From assembly GCF_007752345.1 (NCBI RefSeq), contig NZ_CP036299.1, positions 3,940,001 to 4,004,000 of the forward strand: a stretch of DNA of 64,000 nt, read 5' to 3'. The notes beneath the pieces were generated by a model. The model had not been told where the DNA came from, made no database searches, and saw only the letters and a program-made list of their open reading frames with translations. Numbering within the stretch: position 1 is the first letter of the stretch; each line of letters opens with the position of its first letter. Of the stretch, positions 55,293 through 64,000 are shown piece by piece. This DNA is from Planctopirus ephydatiae. Its GTDB lineage: Bacteria; Planctomycetota; Planctomycetia; Planctomycetales; Planctomycetaceae. The translations under genes were made by a program, and so were the position numbers.

Positions 55293-56759
55293 CTATTTCC
55301 CCTTCTTGCCCCCCTGCTGCCAGATGATCGGCCAGTCGACAGAGTCCGTGCGGGCTGTTGCCAAATAGGCGGAGATTTTCGCAACGATTTCGGGATGCTC
55401 GGCAGCGACGTTGACCTTTTCCGCAGGATCTTGCTGCAGATCGTACAGACGCAGGGGTTGATCCGGGCCACCTTGGCGAATTCCTTTCCAGCGACCTTGA
55501 TGGAGGGCTGCCTGGCGGAAGCCTCCTTCATGGAACTCCCAATAAAGAAATTCATGCGACTGCTGCTTTTCGGGCTGGCCCATGAGCGTGGGAACCAGAC
55601 TGATGGAATCACAGTTGGGTGGCGGCTTAGTGCCCGCCAGGTCGGCGGCAGTCGCCATCCAATCGCCAAAATAGCCCACGTGACCGCTGGTGGAATTGGG
55701 AGCAATCCTTCCTGGCCACCACGCAATAAAAGGGACGCGAATCCCACCATCCGTCAGGCTGCGTTTGATACCGCTGTATGGCCCACTGGGCTGGAAGCGG
55801 CTCAGGTTGTGATTGCTTTCGTTATGCGGGCCATTATCGCTGGTGAAGATGACCAATGTGTTCTCAGCGAGGTCGTTCTCCTTAAGAACCTTGAGAAGGC
55901 GGCCCACATAGCTATCCATCCGGGTGATCATGGCGGCATGGCCTTGATCGGCGGCTGGCCAATCCTGTCTGGCGTAGTCGCCGAGATCGGGGACTTCCGT
56001 GCCATTTTTCAACGCGCTGTTGCGTTCGTTGTTGGCATGAGGAACCACCATGCTCCAGTAGAGAAAAAATGGCCTCTCCTGATGAGTTTCCACATAACGG
56101 ACGGCTTCATCAGCGAAGAGATCATCACTGAAGGCGAGAGGCTCGATCGCATATCCCCCACCCTTCTGACCCACGGGAACAACCTTGTTGGGCAAGGTGA
56201 CGCGTGATTCATTCCTCCAGAGAAAATCGGGGTAATGATTGTGGGCATGCACCTGATTGAGATATCCGTAGAACTCATCGAAGCCTTGTTTTGCGGGAAT
56301 TCCGGTCGAGGCTGCCCCTTGATCGCCGAGCCCCCATTTGCCTACGAGTGCCGTGTGATAGCCCGCCTGCTGAAGAACTCTGGCCACGGTGATATCGTGC
56401 TCTCGCAGGGCCTGGGCGGCTGGGTTTTTGTCTCCCGCATTGCCGCGGACACGGGTGTGTCCATGGTGTTGGCCAGTCATGAGCACACTGCGTGATGGGG
56501 CACAGACAGTCGCACCGGCATAGAACTGTGTGAAGCGCATCCCTTCCCGCGCCATCTGATCGATATGAGGCGTGGCAATGACTTTCTGCCCATAGCAGCC
56601 GAGTTCGCCATAGCCGAGATCATCGGCCATGATCCAGATGAGATTGGGTGGGCGTTGGCTGCCCGTTTTGGGCACAGGTTCCTGGGCATGCACCTGCTGC
56701 CTGAGGGAGATGAAGATCATCAATGCCAGTAATAACGCGAAATTCTTGGGGATGGGCAT
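55293..56759 (-). CDS. Secreted sulfatase (second, arylsulfatase A type)
   Basis: From ATG 56759 the product has 488 residues, with GGAG seven bases upstream. Signal MPIPKNFALLLALMIFISLRQQVHA, metal-site motif LIWIMADDLGYGELG, formylglycine-type motif CAPSRSVLMTGQ, GKWGLGDQG, TSDNGPHNESN and GYFGDWMATAADLAG are all typical and intact. The C-terminal RLYDLQQDPAEKVNVA is shared with the sulfatase at 51785. It acts on sulfated sugars and requires FGE modification. The two sulfatases are only about 30-35% similar by eye, so this is not a recent duplication. Confidence 0.93.
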   Translation of the reverse strand: MPIPKNFALLLALMIFISLRQQVHAQEPVPKTGSQRPPNLIWIMADDLGYGELGCYGQKVIATPHIDQMAREGMRFTQFYAGATVCAPSRSVLMTGQHHGHTRVRGNAGDKNPAAQALREHDITVARVLQQAGYHTALVGKWGLGDQGAASTGIPAKQGFDEFYGYLNQVHAHNHYPDFLWRNESRVTLPNKVVPVGQKGGGYAIEPLAFSDDLFADEAVRYVETHQERPFFLYWSMVVPHANNERNSALKNGTEVPDLGDYARQDWPAADQGHAAMITRMDSYVGRLLKVLKENDLAENTLVIFTSDNGPHNESNHNLSRFQPSGPYSGIKRSLTDGGIRVPFIAWWPGRIAPNSTSGHVGYFGDWMATAADLAGTKPPPNCDSISLVPTLMGQPEKQQSHEFLYWEFHEGGFRQAALHQGRWKGIRQGGPDQPLRLYDLQQDPAEKVNVAAEHPEIVAKISAYLATARTDSVDWPIIWQQGGKKGK

Positions 56760-56974
56760 CAGAATTCTCCGGGAGCTCAGCAGTGGATCGGCACAGATTT
56801 GAGATTTGTTTTTTCTGGTAGAGAGTACATCATTTTCCGCAGGGATGGACAACCGGCAATTGAGCTGGAGAAAAAGAGCCTCACATTGTGCCAGTAGAAA
56901 GCCCGGTGCTGTGGTATGATTGCGATTTATGACAGAGAAGTTTCTGGTTGAGATTGTGACTACGGGGATGGATC

Positions 56975-57868
56975 ATGGGACTTTACCGCGAGATCAGGCG
57001 AGCGGTACGGCTGACAATTCGACATCTTCCGCTGATTGGTCATCGCTCGACGTCCTCTCATCAACCGCCAAAATCGAAGCGGCCGCGAATTTACGAATGG
57101 ATGCTGTTTTATCCGGTGAAGTATCCGGTAGGCCGCTGGAATCCCCAAGGGCTTGTGAAGCAGGATGTGTGGATTGAATCGAAAGATGGTACGAAGCTGC
57201 ATGCGTGGTACTGCCCCTGTGAGAACCCGCGAGCGGTGATCCTGATCACCCATGGGAATGCGGGAAACGTTGCTTATCGCACAGAATGGCTGACGATTCT
57301 GCAGCAACAGTTTCGAGTGACCACACTGATAATTGATTATCGTGGATATGGCCGCAGTGAAGGTGTGCCGACCATTGAAGGTGTGATTGAAGACAGTCAA
57401 GCGGCTCGCAGGCGCGTGGCGGAACTGGCTGGTGTGAATGAAGCTGATGTGGTGCTGATGGGTGAGTCTCTGGGTGGTGCGATTGCGATTCAACTGGCAC
57501 GCATGATGACTCCACGGGCGTTGATCGTGCAGAGTTCATTTCGCTCGTTACAGAATGTGGCGTGGCAAAATTATGGCCCACTGGCCTGGGTGATCCCGGC
57601 ATCCAAACTCAACTCGTGGCGAGCGATTGGCGAGATTCACTGCCCGATCCTGATCAGCCATGGAGCTCAAGATCGACTGATTCGCTGGAAATCGATCCGG
57701 AAACTGGTGGCGAGAGCTCACGCTCAAGCCCGGTTTATTCTGCTGGACGAAGTGGGACACAACGACTGGATCACGGCACGTTATCTGGCAACTTTGGAAG
57801 AGTTTTTCAGTGCTCTCGAAAGGACCGGAGCCAAGCCTGCTCCCAGTTCCTACGCGGATGCACTGTGA
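56975..57868 (+). CDS. Alpha/beta hydrolase
   Basis: A 297-residue alpha/beta-hydrolase of the BEM46/YqkD type. The oxyanion motif HGNAGN (LITHGNAGNVAYRTEW), the nucleophile elbow GESLGG (MGESLGGAIAIQLA), acid loop LISHGAQDRLIRW and the last His in DEVGHNDWIT complete the Ser-Asp-His triad. A basic N-terminal region and a weak hydrophobic stretch (LFYPVKYPV) suggest possible membrane association. Substrates of this family are esters or lipids, not defined here. It shares a strand with the following DUF1080 gene, 73 bp apart. Confidence 0.9.
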   Translation: MGLYREIRRAVRLTIRHLPLIGHRSTSSHQPPKSKRPRIYEWMLFYPVKYPVGRWNPQGLVKQDVWIESKDGTKLHAWYCPCENPRAVILITHGNAGNVAYRTEWLTILQQQFRVTTLIIDYRGYGRSEGVPTIEGVIEDSQAARRRVAELAGVNEADVVLMGESLGGAIAIQLARMMTPRALIVQSSFRSLQNVAWQNYGPLAWVIPASKLNSWRAIGEIHCPILISHGAQDRLIRWKSIRKLVARAHAQARFILLDEVGHNDWITARYLATLEEFFSALERTGAKPAPSSYADAL

Positions 57869-57941
57869 TGACTGCTAGACTGAGTGAGTTCGTCGATTTG
57901 ACTGTAATGATCACGACAAATAGCCCCCCAAGAGGAATTCA

Positions 57942-58595
57942 ATGATGTGGCAACGATGGGTTTGTTGGACGGGAATGCTCTGCGGAGTTTTTGCCTGGTG
58001 CGGAGGAAATTTATCAACAGCCCATGCGGCTGAACCGGTCTCATTGTTTGATGGGAAATCGTTCGCAGAGTGGGAAGGTGATACGGCGAAAACATGGCGG
58101 GTGGTCGATGGCGTGATTGTGGGAGGTTCGCTCAAAGAAAAGGTTCCCCGTAACGAGTTTCTGGCCTCGAAAAAGAGCTACGGCAACTTTGAACTGCGAT
58201 TGAAGTACAAACTTGAAGGTGAAGAAGGATTCGTGAATGGGGGTGTCCAGATTCGTTCGGAGCGTATTCCGGATCACCACGAAATGATTGGCTATCAGGC
58301 CGATATTGGCCAGGGATATGACGGGGCACTTTATGACGAGAGTCGGCGGAACAAAATGCTGGCTAAGCCGACGGCTGAAGTTCTGGCCAAATCATTGAAG
58401 AAAGGCGAATGGAACGATTACCGCATCCGGTGTGAAGGCCCGCGGATTCGTTTATGGCTCAATGGTGTCGAAACGATCGACTACACCGAAGAAGATGCCA
58501 AGATTCCACTTGCGGGACGATTGGCACTGCAGATTCACGGTGGCGGCGTGGCGGAGATTCGCTTTAAGGACATTTTCATCGAAGAGTTGCCTTAA
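57942..58595 (+). CDS. Secreted single-domain DUF1080 protein
   Basis: A 217-residue protein with AGAGGA seven bases upstream of ATG 57942. The signal peptide WTGMLCGVFAWCGGNLSTAHA is followed by one DUF1080 domain: EPVSLFDGKSFAEWEGDTAKTW, GNFELRLKYKLEGEEGFVNGGVQIRSERI and the ending AEIRFKDIFIEELP. Conserved GYQADIG and GEWNDYRI are present. It is the single-domain counterpart of the lipoprotein at 17697. Family members include 3-keto-glycoside hydrolases; it probably acts in the periplasm or outside the cell. Confidence 0.9.
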   Translation: MMWQRWVCWTGMLCGVFAWCGGNLSTAHAAEPVSLFDGKSFAEWEGDTAKTWRVVDGVIVGGSLKEKVPRNEFLASKKSYGNFELRLKYKLEGEEGFVNGGVQIRSERIPDHHEMIGYQADIGQGYDGALYDESRRNKMLAKPTAEVLAKSLKKGEWNDYRIRCEGPRIRLWLNGVETIDYTEEDAKIPLAGRLALQIHGGGVAEIRFKDIFIEELP

Positions 58596-59327
58596 TGGCG
58601 GAGAGAGCTTGCTGGTGGGGTGAATGTGGAGTTGGTGCATTCCGTAAGAACTTCATGCACGCGACTCAAGATCAGAGAGAAGCCCCTCACCCTTCCCTCT
58701 CTTCCAAGAAGACGTGGGCGAGGGTTCCAGAGGCTGAAGAACGTTTCTGCGCAACAAAATGCTTTAGGGTAGAAGAGCATCGCTCGGCGCGCCTCGCGGG
58801 TGAGATGTATGATTTCACCTGCGATCCGGAAGATGCTTTTCCATCCGCGGCTGATTCGGAGCCGTAACGCTGGAGGATGTCGAAAGACAAGCTCCAGTAT
58901 GAGAGGCTGTTGCGCTCTCATCTCGAATTCGAGAGACCGATGCTGATCTCTGGTTTGATGCCTTTTGACTGACGGAATGATGGAAAGGTGACTTTCGATC
59001 AATCGGCAAGCCTGAGAATCAGACGCGCCTGAATATGGCGGCTGGTTGTGATCAAGTGAAGTGCCAGTCACAGTTCAGGTTGCAGAGACTGGTGGGCCAT
59101 GTGCATTCAAACAGCACGTTGAGTTCCCGAAGGTGACTTCGCGGGATGACTCTATGGTTATGCTCCGATCCTGTGGCGGATGTGTTTTTTCAAATTTTCA
59201 TTTCAATAAGCCCGGTGGTGACTGGTAACAGTTGCTGCCGGGTTTTTGTTTTGGGGAGGGAGTTATGCGGCGGGAGTGCGGCCTGGTTGTGGAATGTAGG
59301 CAAAAACGCCCAATAACCACGGTGAAG
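58596..59327. other. Long gap with hairpin repeat and orphan terminator
   Basis: 732 bp with no convincing protein gene. CCCTCACCC (58684-58692) and GGGCGAGGG (58716-58724) form an imperfect stem of the kind found in dispersed planctomycete repeats. The hairpin TCCCG-AAG-GTGA-CTT-CG-CGGGA lies near 59125-59147 and a terminator-like structure at 59211-59248. A short untranslated RNA ending there is possible. Confidence 0.5.
59211..59248 (+). terminator. Orphan terminator-like hairpin
   Basis: CCCGGTGGTGACTG-GTAA-CAGTTGCTGCCGGG (59211-59242) forms a 14-bp RNA stem on the plus strand with G-U wobbles, then GTTTTTGTTTT. It lies 616 bp past the nearest plus-strand gene stop (DUF1080, 58595), so it may end another transcript. 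Confidence 0.6.
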
Positions 59328-59654
59328 CTAGTTGCCGATCTGCCGGAGTGTGGAGAGAGAATAGATCCCTGAGGAATGGCCATCGCTGAAGGAAATGGCG
59401 TAGGCGTAGTTGCCAACGGCACGAAACGAGGTGGGTCTGATGGGGAGTGTTTCCGCTCGATCAATCACGGCCAACAGATTCGCAGGTTTGACCGGTTCGA
59501 TAGGCGTGGGCTTTTCCCGCTCGACCTGACAGACAGCGCAGGGACATTTTCGGCGAAGGTCGCTCCAGGTGATGTGCTGCACCAACCCATCAGCCCAGAC
59601 GAGTTCCAGAGTCTCTCCGGTATTGGCCACCCGCTCCAACGACAAAGCTTCCAT
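59328..59654 (-). CDS. DUF971 (GBBH-like N-terminal) protein
   Basis: From ATG 59654, preceded by AAGGAAA at a normal distance, the protein has 108 residues, the length of a stand-alone DUF971 domain. The features match the gamma-butyrobetaine-hydroxylase-like N-terminal domain: ETLELVWADGLVQHITWSDLRRKCPCAVCQVE, with a Cys-x-Cys-x-x-Cys metal-binding site, and VGNYAYAISFSDGHSSGIYSLSTLR. The domain is often found next to Fe-S assembly and ApbC/Mrp-like genes, consistent with the suf operon divergent from it. Its biochemical role is not settled; iron-sulfur or zinc binding is likely. Confidence 0.88.
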   Translation of the reverse strand: MEALSLERVANTGETLELVWADGLVQHITWSDLRRKCPCAVCQVEREKPTPIEPVKPANLLAVIDRAETLPIRPTSFRAVGNYAYAISFSDGHSSGIYSLSTLRQIGN

Positions 59655-60111
59655 AACGATTTCCTTCAATTTCCCGGCTTGCGGCATGGCTGTGATGACG
59701 AGTGTCGACACGCCTGGTAATGGTGAACTGTAAACACCAGAGATGCCAATGGTCGGCTCTGAATAGCTGGCCCTAAGTTGAGATTCAGTCTCAACTTATT
59801 ATTTTTCGCACAATTCATTGTCAAAACCTTTTGGCATGTCTAGCATAGCAAGAGAGGCCACTTTAGGAGCCTACGGACTCCTGCGAACAGTGACCACTTT
59901 CGCGAAGCTCCTGAGCTTCGCAACTCTTAATTTGCTAATGATTTGCGTCATTCCGTCTGCTGGCCTAACAGAATGGCTTGCGGACTGCTGATGGGAACGA
60001 GCGATAAAGCCGGGTTGGATCGGGTAATGCTGGAGTGAATTTGCCTGAGAGTGAGTTCTGTCGAACTTGATTTCTCAGCTTGGCGATTTGAATCGATCAG
60101 GAGAACGAGTG
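59655..60111. other. Divergent promoter region of the suf operon
   Basis: 457 bp between the divergent DUF971 and sufR-like genes. It contains a Fur-box-like palindrome at 59774-59798 and, further on, two more hairpins: AGGAG...CTCCT near 59865-59882 and GCGAAGCTC-CT-GAGCTTCGC at 59902-59921. No gene is supported. Confidence 0.6.
59774..59798. promoter_or_regulatory. Fur-box-like palindrome upstream of the suf operon
   Basis: TAAGTTGAGA-TTCAG-TCTCAACTTA is a perfect 10-bp-arm palindrome. Its core TGAGA-N5-TCTCA has the spacing of Fur operators such as TGAGAATCATTCTCA. It sits 314 bp before the sufR-like ATG and 120 bp upstream of the DUF971 ATG, next to AT-rich sequence suitable for a promoter. 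Confidence 0.5.
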
Positions 60112-60882
60112 ATGAAACCAATACTGGATCCCGGGGACCGTGAGTTCCTTGAGCGGATGCAGCCTTTGGGTGCCGTCACCATTCAGGATTTATGTGACTC
60201 GGTCAAAGTCACGCAGACCGCTGTGCGTCAACGCTTGAACCGGCTGCTTTCTGGTGGCTGGATTCTGCGGCAGACAGTCAAGGCGCATCGCGGCCGACCC
60301 TATCATTCTTACACGGTTTCCCCCGCTGGTTTGAGAGAACTGGGGGATAACTACGCAGATCTGGCTCAGATTCTGTGGCGGGAACTGCGAAATATCCCTG
60401 ATGCAAGTATTCGCAAAATTCTCGAAGGTCGCATCCGAGACGCACTGGTTGAGCAATACTCGAAATCGGTCAATGCTCCCGAATTGCGAGATCGGATGCA
60501 GCAACTGGCGGCACTTCTGGAGAGTAGCGGATTCAGTGTTCATGCGGTTGATGTGACCACTGACGGTTCAAGAAGTCTGCCTGTGCTGCGAGAAAACAAC
60601 TGCCCCTATCATGAACTGGCGGCGAGCGACGAATCGATCTGCGATCTGGAACAGCAGGTCTTTGAGAGAGTTCTTGGCGTGCCGCTGACGATGACTCATC
60701 GATGCCGCAATGGCGATGGTCACTGTGAGTTCCATCCGATCGAGGCCTATCCAGTTCCAACAGCGATGGTGGAAACATCTGTTCGAGAGGATGTTCGCTG
60801 CGGAAATTCTGATGTCGCAGTCCGGTCTGATGCGGCAGTTCTGGCATTACAGAGTCGTAATGCGGTGGAGGCGACATCATGA
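60112..60882 (+). CDS. sufR: SufR-type iron-sulfur transcriptional regulator
   Basis: 256 residues from ATG 60112, with AGGAG upstream. A winged HTH domain (about 10-85: [30 protein letters not shown] with wing [12 protein letters not shown]) is followed by a helical middle and a C-terminal Cys cluster, C-x12-C-x20-C-x6-C in [16 protein letters not shown] and RCRNGDGHC. Such regulators bind a [4Fe-4S] cluster and repress suf genes when iron-sulfur supply is adequate. It is the first gene of the suf operon and overlaps nuoB by four bases (ATGA), so translational coupling is likely. Cluster spacing differs from cyanobacterial SufR, so the exact subfamily is uncertain. Confidence 0.85.
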   Translation: MKPILDPGDREFLERMQPLGAVTIQDLCDSVKVTQTAVRQRLNRLLSGGWILRQTVKAHRGRPYHSYTVSPAGLRELGDNYADLAQILWRELRNIPDASIRKILEGRIRDALVEQYSKSVNAPELRDRMQQLAALLESSGFSVHAVDVTTDGSRSLPVLRENNCPYHELAASDESICDLEQQVFERVLGVPLTMTHRCRNGDGHCEFHPIEAYPVPTAMVETSVREDVRCGNSDVAVRSDAAVLALQSRNAVEATS

Positions 60883-61556
60883 ATCGCGAACAAACATCGC
60901 CCTCTGCTGCGGGTATCGACTTCAATAACGCTTCGCTTCCGAGTGCTGGCAGCCCGTGGATTGAAGGCCGATTTGAAGAGAATCTGATTGTCACCACCCT
61001 TGAACAAGCTATGAACTGGGGTCAGCTTTCGAGTGTCTGGCCACTGACTTTCGGGATTGCCTGCTGTGCCATGGAAATGATGGCCACGGGGATGAGCAAA
61101 TACGATCTGGATCGATTTGGCTCGGGAGCATTTCGTGCCACGCCCCGGCAAGCCGATCTGATGATTGTCGCGGGGACGGTTACTTACAAGATGGCCAGTC
61201 GAATCAGGCGGCTGTATGACCAGATGCCAGATCCGAAATACGTGATTGCGATGGGTGCCTGCACCATTGGTGGTGGGCCTTATTTCAAATACGGCTACCA
61301 TGTGGTGAAAGGTGTGGATCTGGTGGTTCCGGTGGATGTCTACATTCCCGGTTGCCCACCTCGCCCCGAAGCCTTACTCGAAGGTGTGATGCGGATTCAG
61401 GATAAAATTCGTGCCCGAAAGCTGGGCCGCAATATGGTGTCTCAACTCCCTGTTCCCCATCGTTCGGGATATGGGAAGCTGGCCCCTGTGGTCTCGATTC
61501 CGTCGGTGACTGCGCCAGTGATCAGCAACAATACACCTGAGGTTGTCTACACATAA
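60879..61556 (+). CDS. nuoB: NuoB-like [4Fe-4S] protein within the suf operon
   Basis: 225 residues similar throughout to complex I subunit NuoB. The four N2-cluster cysteines are present: tandem Cys in [14 protein letters not shown], Cys in [16 protein letters not shown], and Cys in [35 protein letters not shown] is also typical. It starts inside the sufR-like stop and is followed by sufC after 70 bp, with no other nuo gene nearby. A role in respiration is the known function of the family, where NuoB carries the last cluster before quinone; a second NuoB may be encoded in a nuo operon elsewhere. The C-terminal tail past 200 is unique. Confidence 0.9.
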   Translation: MNREQTSPSAAGIDFNNASLPSAGSPWIEGRFEENLIVTTLEQAMNWGQLSSVWPLTFGIACCAMEMMATGMSKYDLDRFGSGAFRATPRQADLMIVAGTVTYKMASRIRRLYDQMPDPKYVIAMGACTIGGGPYFKYGYHVVKGVDLVVPVDVYIPGCPPRPEALLEGVMRIQDKIRARKLGRNMVSQLPVPHRSGYGKLAPVVSIPSVTAPVISNNTPEVVYT

Positions 61557-61626
61557 ATTGACTTCGCTGTTTCAGCGAGTTTTTGATCCTCCATTGTTTT
61601 CTGTCGAGAGTGGAAAAGAGAGTTTC

Positions 61627-62472
61627 ATGGTTGCCTCGCTCAAGATTCAAGACCTGCATGTTTCGGTGGAAGGACTCCCTATTCTTCGCGGCGTGAGCCT
61701 CGAAGTTCGCCAGGGTGAAATCCATGCTCTGATGGGACCGAACGGCTCGGGCAAAAGCACACTGGCTTATACGCTGGTGGGTCATCCCAAGTATGAAATT
61801 ACACAGGGTTCGATTGAGATCGATGGCAAGCCTCTCAACGAGCTGGATGCCTGCGAGCGAGCCCGACTGGGATTGTTTCTGGCATTCCAGTATCCGATTG
61901 TGATTCCGGGCGTGAAAGTGGCTGACTTTCTGCGTCACGCGATTACGAACATCCGTAATCCTGATCGCAAAGAAGGTGAAGGACTCATCCCGATGCGGGA
62001 GTTCCGCAAGGAACTCAAGGCGATGATGGATGAGTTGGGTATGGATAGCGAATTTGCCCGCAGATACCTCAATGAAGGTTTCTCGGGTGGTGAAAAGAAG
62101 CGGATGGAAATTCTGCAACTGGCGATGCTCAAGCCACGATTTGCTGTGCTGGATGAAACGGATTCGGGTCTCGACAGCGATGCAGTTCGCGTGGTGAGCG
62201 AAGGTTTGCGAAAGCTCTCCGGCCCACAGATGGGCGTGCTGATCATTACGCACCACGAACGGCTGCTCGAATACAACGTTCCTCAATTCACCCATGTGAT
62301 GCTGGCTGGAAAGATTGTCGAAACTGGCGATGCTTCACTGGCTCGCGAGCTTCATAACGAAGGTTATTCCAAAGTCAGGCTGCGACATCCGGAAGAAGCG
62401 GCTGAAGAAGCGGCCCGTGCCAGTGGTCGTTCGTCAGAAGCAAACCGCACTGCGGAGCCTGCCAGCGTCTAG
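61627..62472 (+). CDS. sufC: Fe-S cluster assembly ATPase SufC
   Basis: 281 residues from ATG 61627. An ABC-type ATPase of the SufBCD scaffold complex. Walker A is MGPNGSGKST, the signature is FSGGEKKRMEI, Walker B lies in FAVLDETDSGLD, and the switch His is in LIITHHERLL. It would supply energy for Fe-S cluster building on SufB/SufD. A C-terminal extension (EEAAEEAARASGRSSEANRT) is longer than usual and Ala/Glu-rich. It is followed by sufB after 150 bp, a gap containing a triple 16-bp repeat. Confidence 0.95.
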   Translation: MVASLKIQDLHVSVEGLPILRGVSLEVRQGEIHALMGPNGSGKSTLAYTLVGHPKYEITQGSIEIDGKPLNELDACERARLGLFLAFQYPIVIPGVKVADFLRHAITNIRNPDRKEGEGLIPMREFRKELKAMMDELGMDSEFARRYLNEGFSGGEKKRMEILQLAMLKPRFAVLDETDSGLDSDAVRVVSEGLRKLSGPQMGVLIITHHERLLEYNVPQFTHVMLAGKIVETGDASLARELHNEGYSKVRLRHPEEAAEEAARASGRSSEANRTAEPASV

Positions 62473-62544
62473 TTGTTTGGGCTTGAAGTATCGATGCGAT
62501 GCCAATCGCAGATGAAAATGGATTTGACGTTAGAAAACAGACCT

Positions 62545-62592
62545 GTTCGCTCTGGCCCATGTTCGCTCCGGACTATCTTCGCTCCGGACTAT
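62545..62592. repeat. Triple 16-bp tandem repeat between sufC and sufB
   Basis: GTTCGCTCTGGCCCAT, GTTCGCTCCGGACTAT and CTTCGCTCCGGACTAT lie head to tail at 62545-62560, 62561-62576 and 62577-62592. The last two differ at one position. It falls 30 bp before the sufB start. Confidence 0.88.
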
Positions 62593-62622
62593 GGGCTGGC
62601 ATGACAGATTAAGGGGATAGCA

Positions 62623-64000
62623 ATGGCCACAGACCTCAGCAGCTCCACCAGTGATGATCTGGGGATCGGTGAATATCAGTACGGTTTTCACGACTCAACC
62701 GATAATTATACGTTCAAAAGCCGCAAAGGGCTGGATCGTGAAATCGTCGAGCAGATTTCGGAAATGAAGAAAGAGCCGGCATGGATGCGTGACTTCCGTC
62801 TGGAAGCCTACGACATTTTTCTGTCCAAGCCGATGCCGACCTGGGGTGGGGATCTCTCACATCTCAACTTCCAGGACATTCATTATTACATGAAGGCATC
62901 TGACCGCCAGGAACAGTCATGGGATGACGTTCCCGACGACATCCGCAAGACCTACGATCGACTGGGTATTCCTGAAGCCGAGAAAAAGTATCTCGCTGGG
63001 GTGAAGGCTCAGTACGAATCGGAAGTGGTGTACGGCAGCCTGCAGGAAGATCTGGCCAAGAAGGGTGTCGTCTTCACCGATACTGACTCGGCCATTCGGG
63101 ATTATCCTGAACTGGTGCGGGAACACTTTGGCACGGTCATTCCGTCATTCGACAATAAGTTTGCTGCTCTCAACTCAGCGGTGTGGTCGGGTGGCTCGTT
63201 TATCTACGTTCCCAAAGGCGTTGAAATCGAGTTTCCACTCCAGGCGTATTTCCGCATTAACTCAGAGAACATGGGTCAGTTCGAGCGGACGCTGATCATT
63301 GTGGATGAAGGAGCCTCCGTCCATTATGTCGAAGGCTGTACGGCTCCCACTTACAGCAGCGAAAGCCTGCACTCCGCTGTTGTCGAAATTATCGTCAAAC
63401 GTAATGCCCGTTGCCGGTACACGACGATTCAGAACTGGTCGAATAACGTCTATAACCTGGTGACCAAGCGGGCCATGGCCTATGGCAATTCACTCATGGA
63501 GTGGGTGGATGGCAATCTGGGTTCTCAACTGACAATGAAGTACCCTGCGATCTACCTGATGGAACCAGGTGCTCGTGGCGAGACACTTTCGATTGCCTTC
63601 GCCGGCAAGGGTCAGCATCAGGATGCTGGTGCCAAGATGGTGCACTGTGCACCGAATACTTCGAGCCGGATTGTTTCCAAGAGCATTTCGAAGGCGGGTG
63701 GTCGAGCCAGTTATCGCGGGCTTGTCAAAGTGGAACCACACGCCACGAATTGCAAATCGAACGTCGTGTGTGATGCCCTGATTCTCGATGCGGACAGCCG
63801 CAGTGATACCTATCCATATATTGAAATCGAGCAGGAGCATGTGGCAATCGAGCACGAAGCTTCGGTTTCGAAGATTGCTGAAGAGCAACTGCTCTATCTG
63901 ATGAGCCGCGGCCTGACGGAAGCCGAAGCCTCGGCCATGATTGTCACCGGGTTTATTGAGCCTCTGGTCAAAGAGTTGCCCATGGAGTATGCCGTCGAAA
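62623..64000 (+). CDS. sufB: Fe-S cluster assembly scaffold SufB (3' end outside window)
   Basis: The first 459 codons of SufB (ATG 62623; upstream AAGGGGATAGCA supplies a ribosome binding site). It starts [22 protein letters not shown]. Motifs are [24 protein letters not shown]-like [17 protein letters not shown], the beta-helix core [43 protein letters not shown] with a conserved Cys, and [13 protein letters not shown] with the C-terminal cysteine site that takes sulfur. SufB receives sulfur from SufS/SufE and builds the cluster with SufC and SufD. The order in the operon is sufR-like, nuoB, sufC, sufB; sufD probably follows outside the window. Confidence 0.96.
   Translation, partial: MATDLSSSTSDDLGIGEYQYGFHDSTDNYTFKSRKGLDREIVEQISEMKKEPAWMRDFRLEAYDIFLSKPMPTWGGDLSHLNFQDIHYYMKASDRQEQSWDDVPDDIRKTYDRLGIPEAEKKYLAGVKAQYESEVVYGSLQEDLAKKGVVFTDTDSAIRDYPELVREHFGTVIPSFDNKFAALNSAVWSGGSFIYVPKGVEIEFPLQAYFRINSENMGQFERTLIIVDEGASVHYVEGCTAPTYSSESLHSAVVEIIVKRNARCRYTTIQNWSNNVYNLVTKRAMAYGNSLMEWVDGNLGSQLTMKYPAIYLMEPGARGETLSIAFAGKGQHQDAGAKMVHCAPNTSSRIVSKSISKAGGRASYRGLVKVEPHATNCKSNVVCDALILDADSRSDTYPYIEIEQEHVAIEHEASVSKIAEEQLLYLMSRGLTEAEASAMIVTGFIEPLVKELPMEYAVE

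Overview
The window reads as a stretch of a planctomycete chromosome, closest in style to Planctopirus or Schlesneria (inferred from gene content and moderate GC, not from a search). The pointers are two sulfatases, two DUF1080 proteins, two Gfo/Idh/MocA proteins, a kinase-like membrane protein, a zinc-ribbon protein carrying an HtrA-type protease domain, a very long SecA, and long intergenic spaces with palindromic repeats. The outer-membrane toolkit (lpxD, lpxI, waaA, bamA and a TolC-RND system) shows a diderm envelope. I see no phage, transposase, CRISPR array or recognisable defence locus.

Layout. 1-300: a cut tRNA-Ala(TGC) and a tRNA-Ile(GAT) on the minus strand with no 16S rRNA beside them. 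0.5-12 kb: a degenerate oxidoreductase, a soluble chemoreceptor-like protein, a Tat-type lipoprotein, a xerC/D-type recombinase, the zinc-ribbon/HtrA protein, a second oxidoreductase, a small membrane protein and a THUMP-like methyltransferase. 12-19 kb: a CbiM-PDGLE metal transporter component, a pseudokinase, prfB with a programmed frameshift, a universal stress protein and a two-domain DUF1080 lipoprotein. 19-34 kb: lipid A genes lpxI and lpxD, an AddB-like nuclease, a degenerate receiver-like protein, a protein with five copies of a 13-residue motif, bamA, waaA and a CLC transporter with fluoride-type motifs. 34-41.5 kb: secA with a repeat-expanded helical wing and an LplT-PlsC-acyl-ACP synthetase fusion.

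41.7-49 kb: tRNA-Ala(GGC) with a terminator, then a minus-strand RND operon (permease, adaptor, TolC). 49-60 kb: secreted degradative and hypothetical genes (PQQ-type propeller, YHYH protein, sulfatases, a Hint-domain protein, an alpha/beta hydrolase, DUF1080, DUF971) separated by repeat-rich gaps. 60-64 kb: an iron-sulfur assembly operon in the order sufR-like, nuoB-like, sufC, sufB (sufB runs off the end), with a Fur-box-like palindrome upstream.

The most unusual signals are the five degenerate W-x(6)-F modules inside SecA, a low-complexity insertion of about 175 residues inside the last POTRA domain of BamA, the SPIEMIRAQQA repeat protein, a secreted Hint-domain protein that lacks the block-B histidine, the nuoB homolog inside the suf operon, and dispersed palindrome families. 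Envelope biogenesis is over-represented, so lineage-specific modification of the Sec and Bam machines is the best candidate here for under-described biology.
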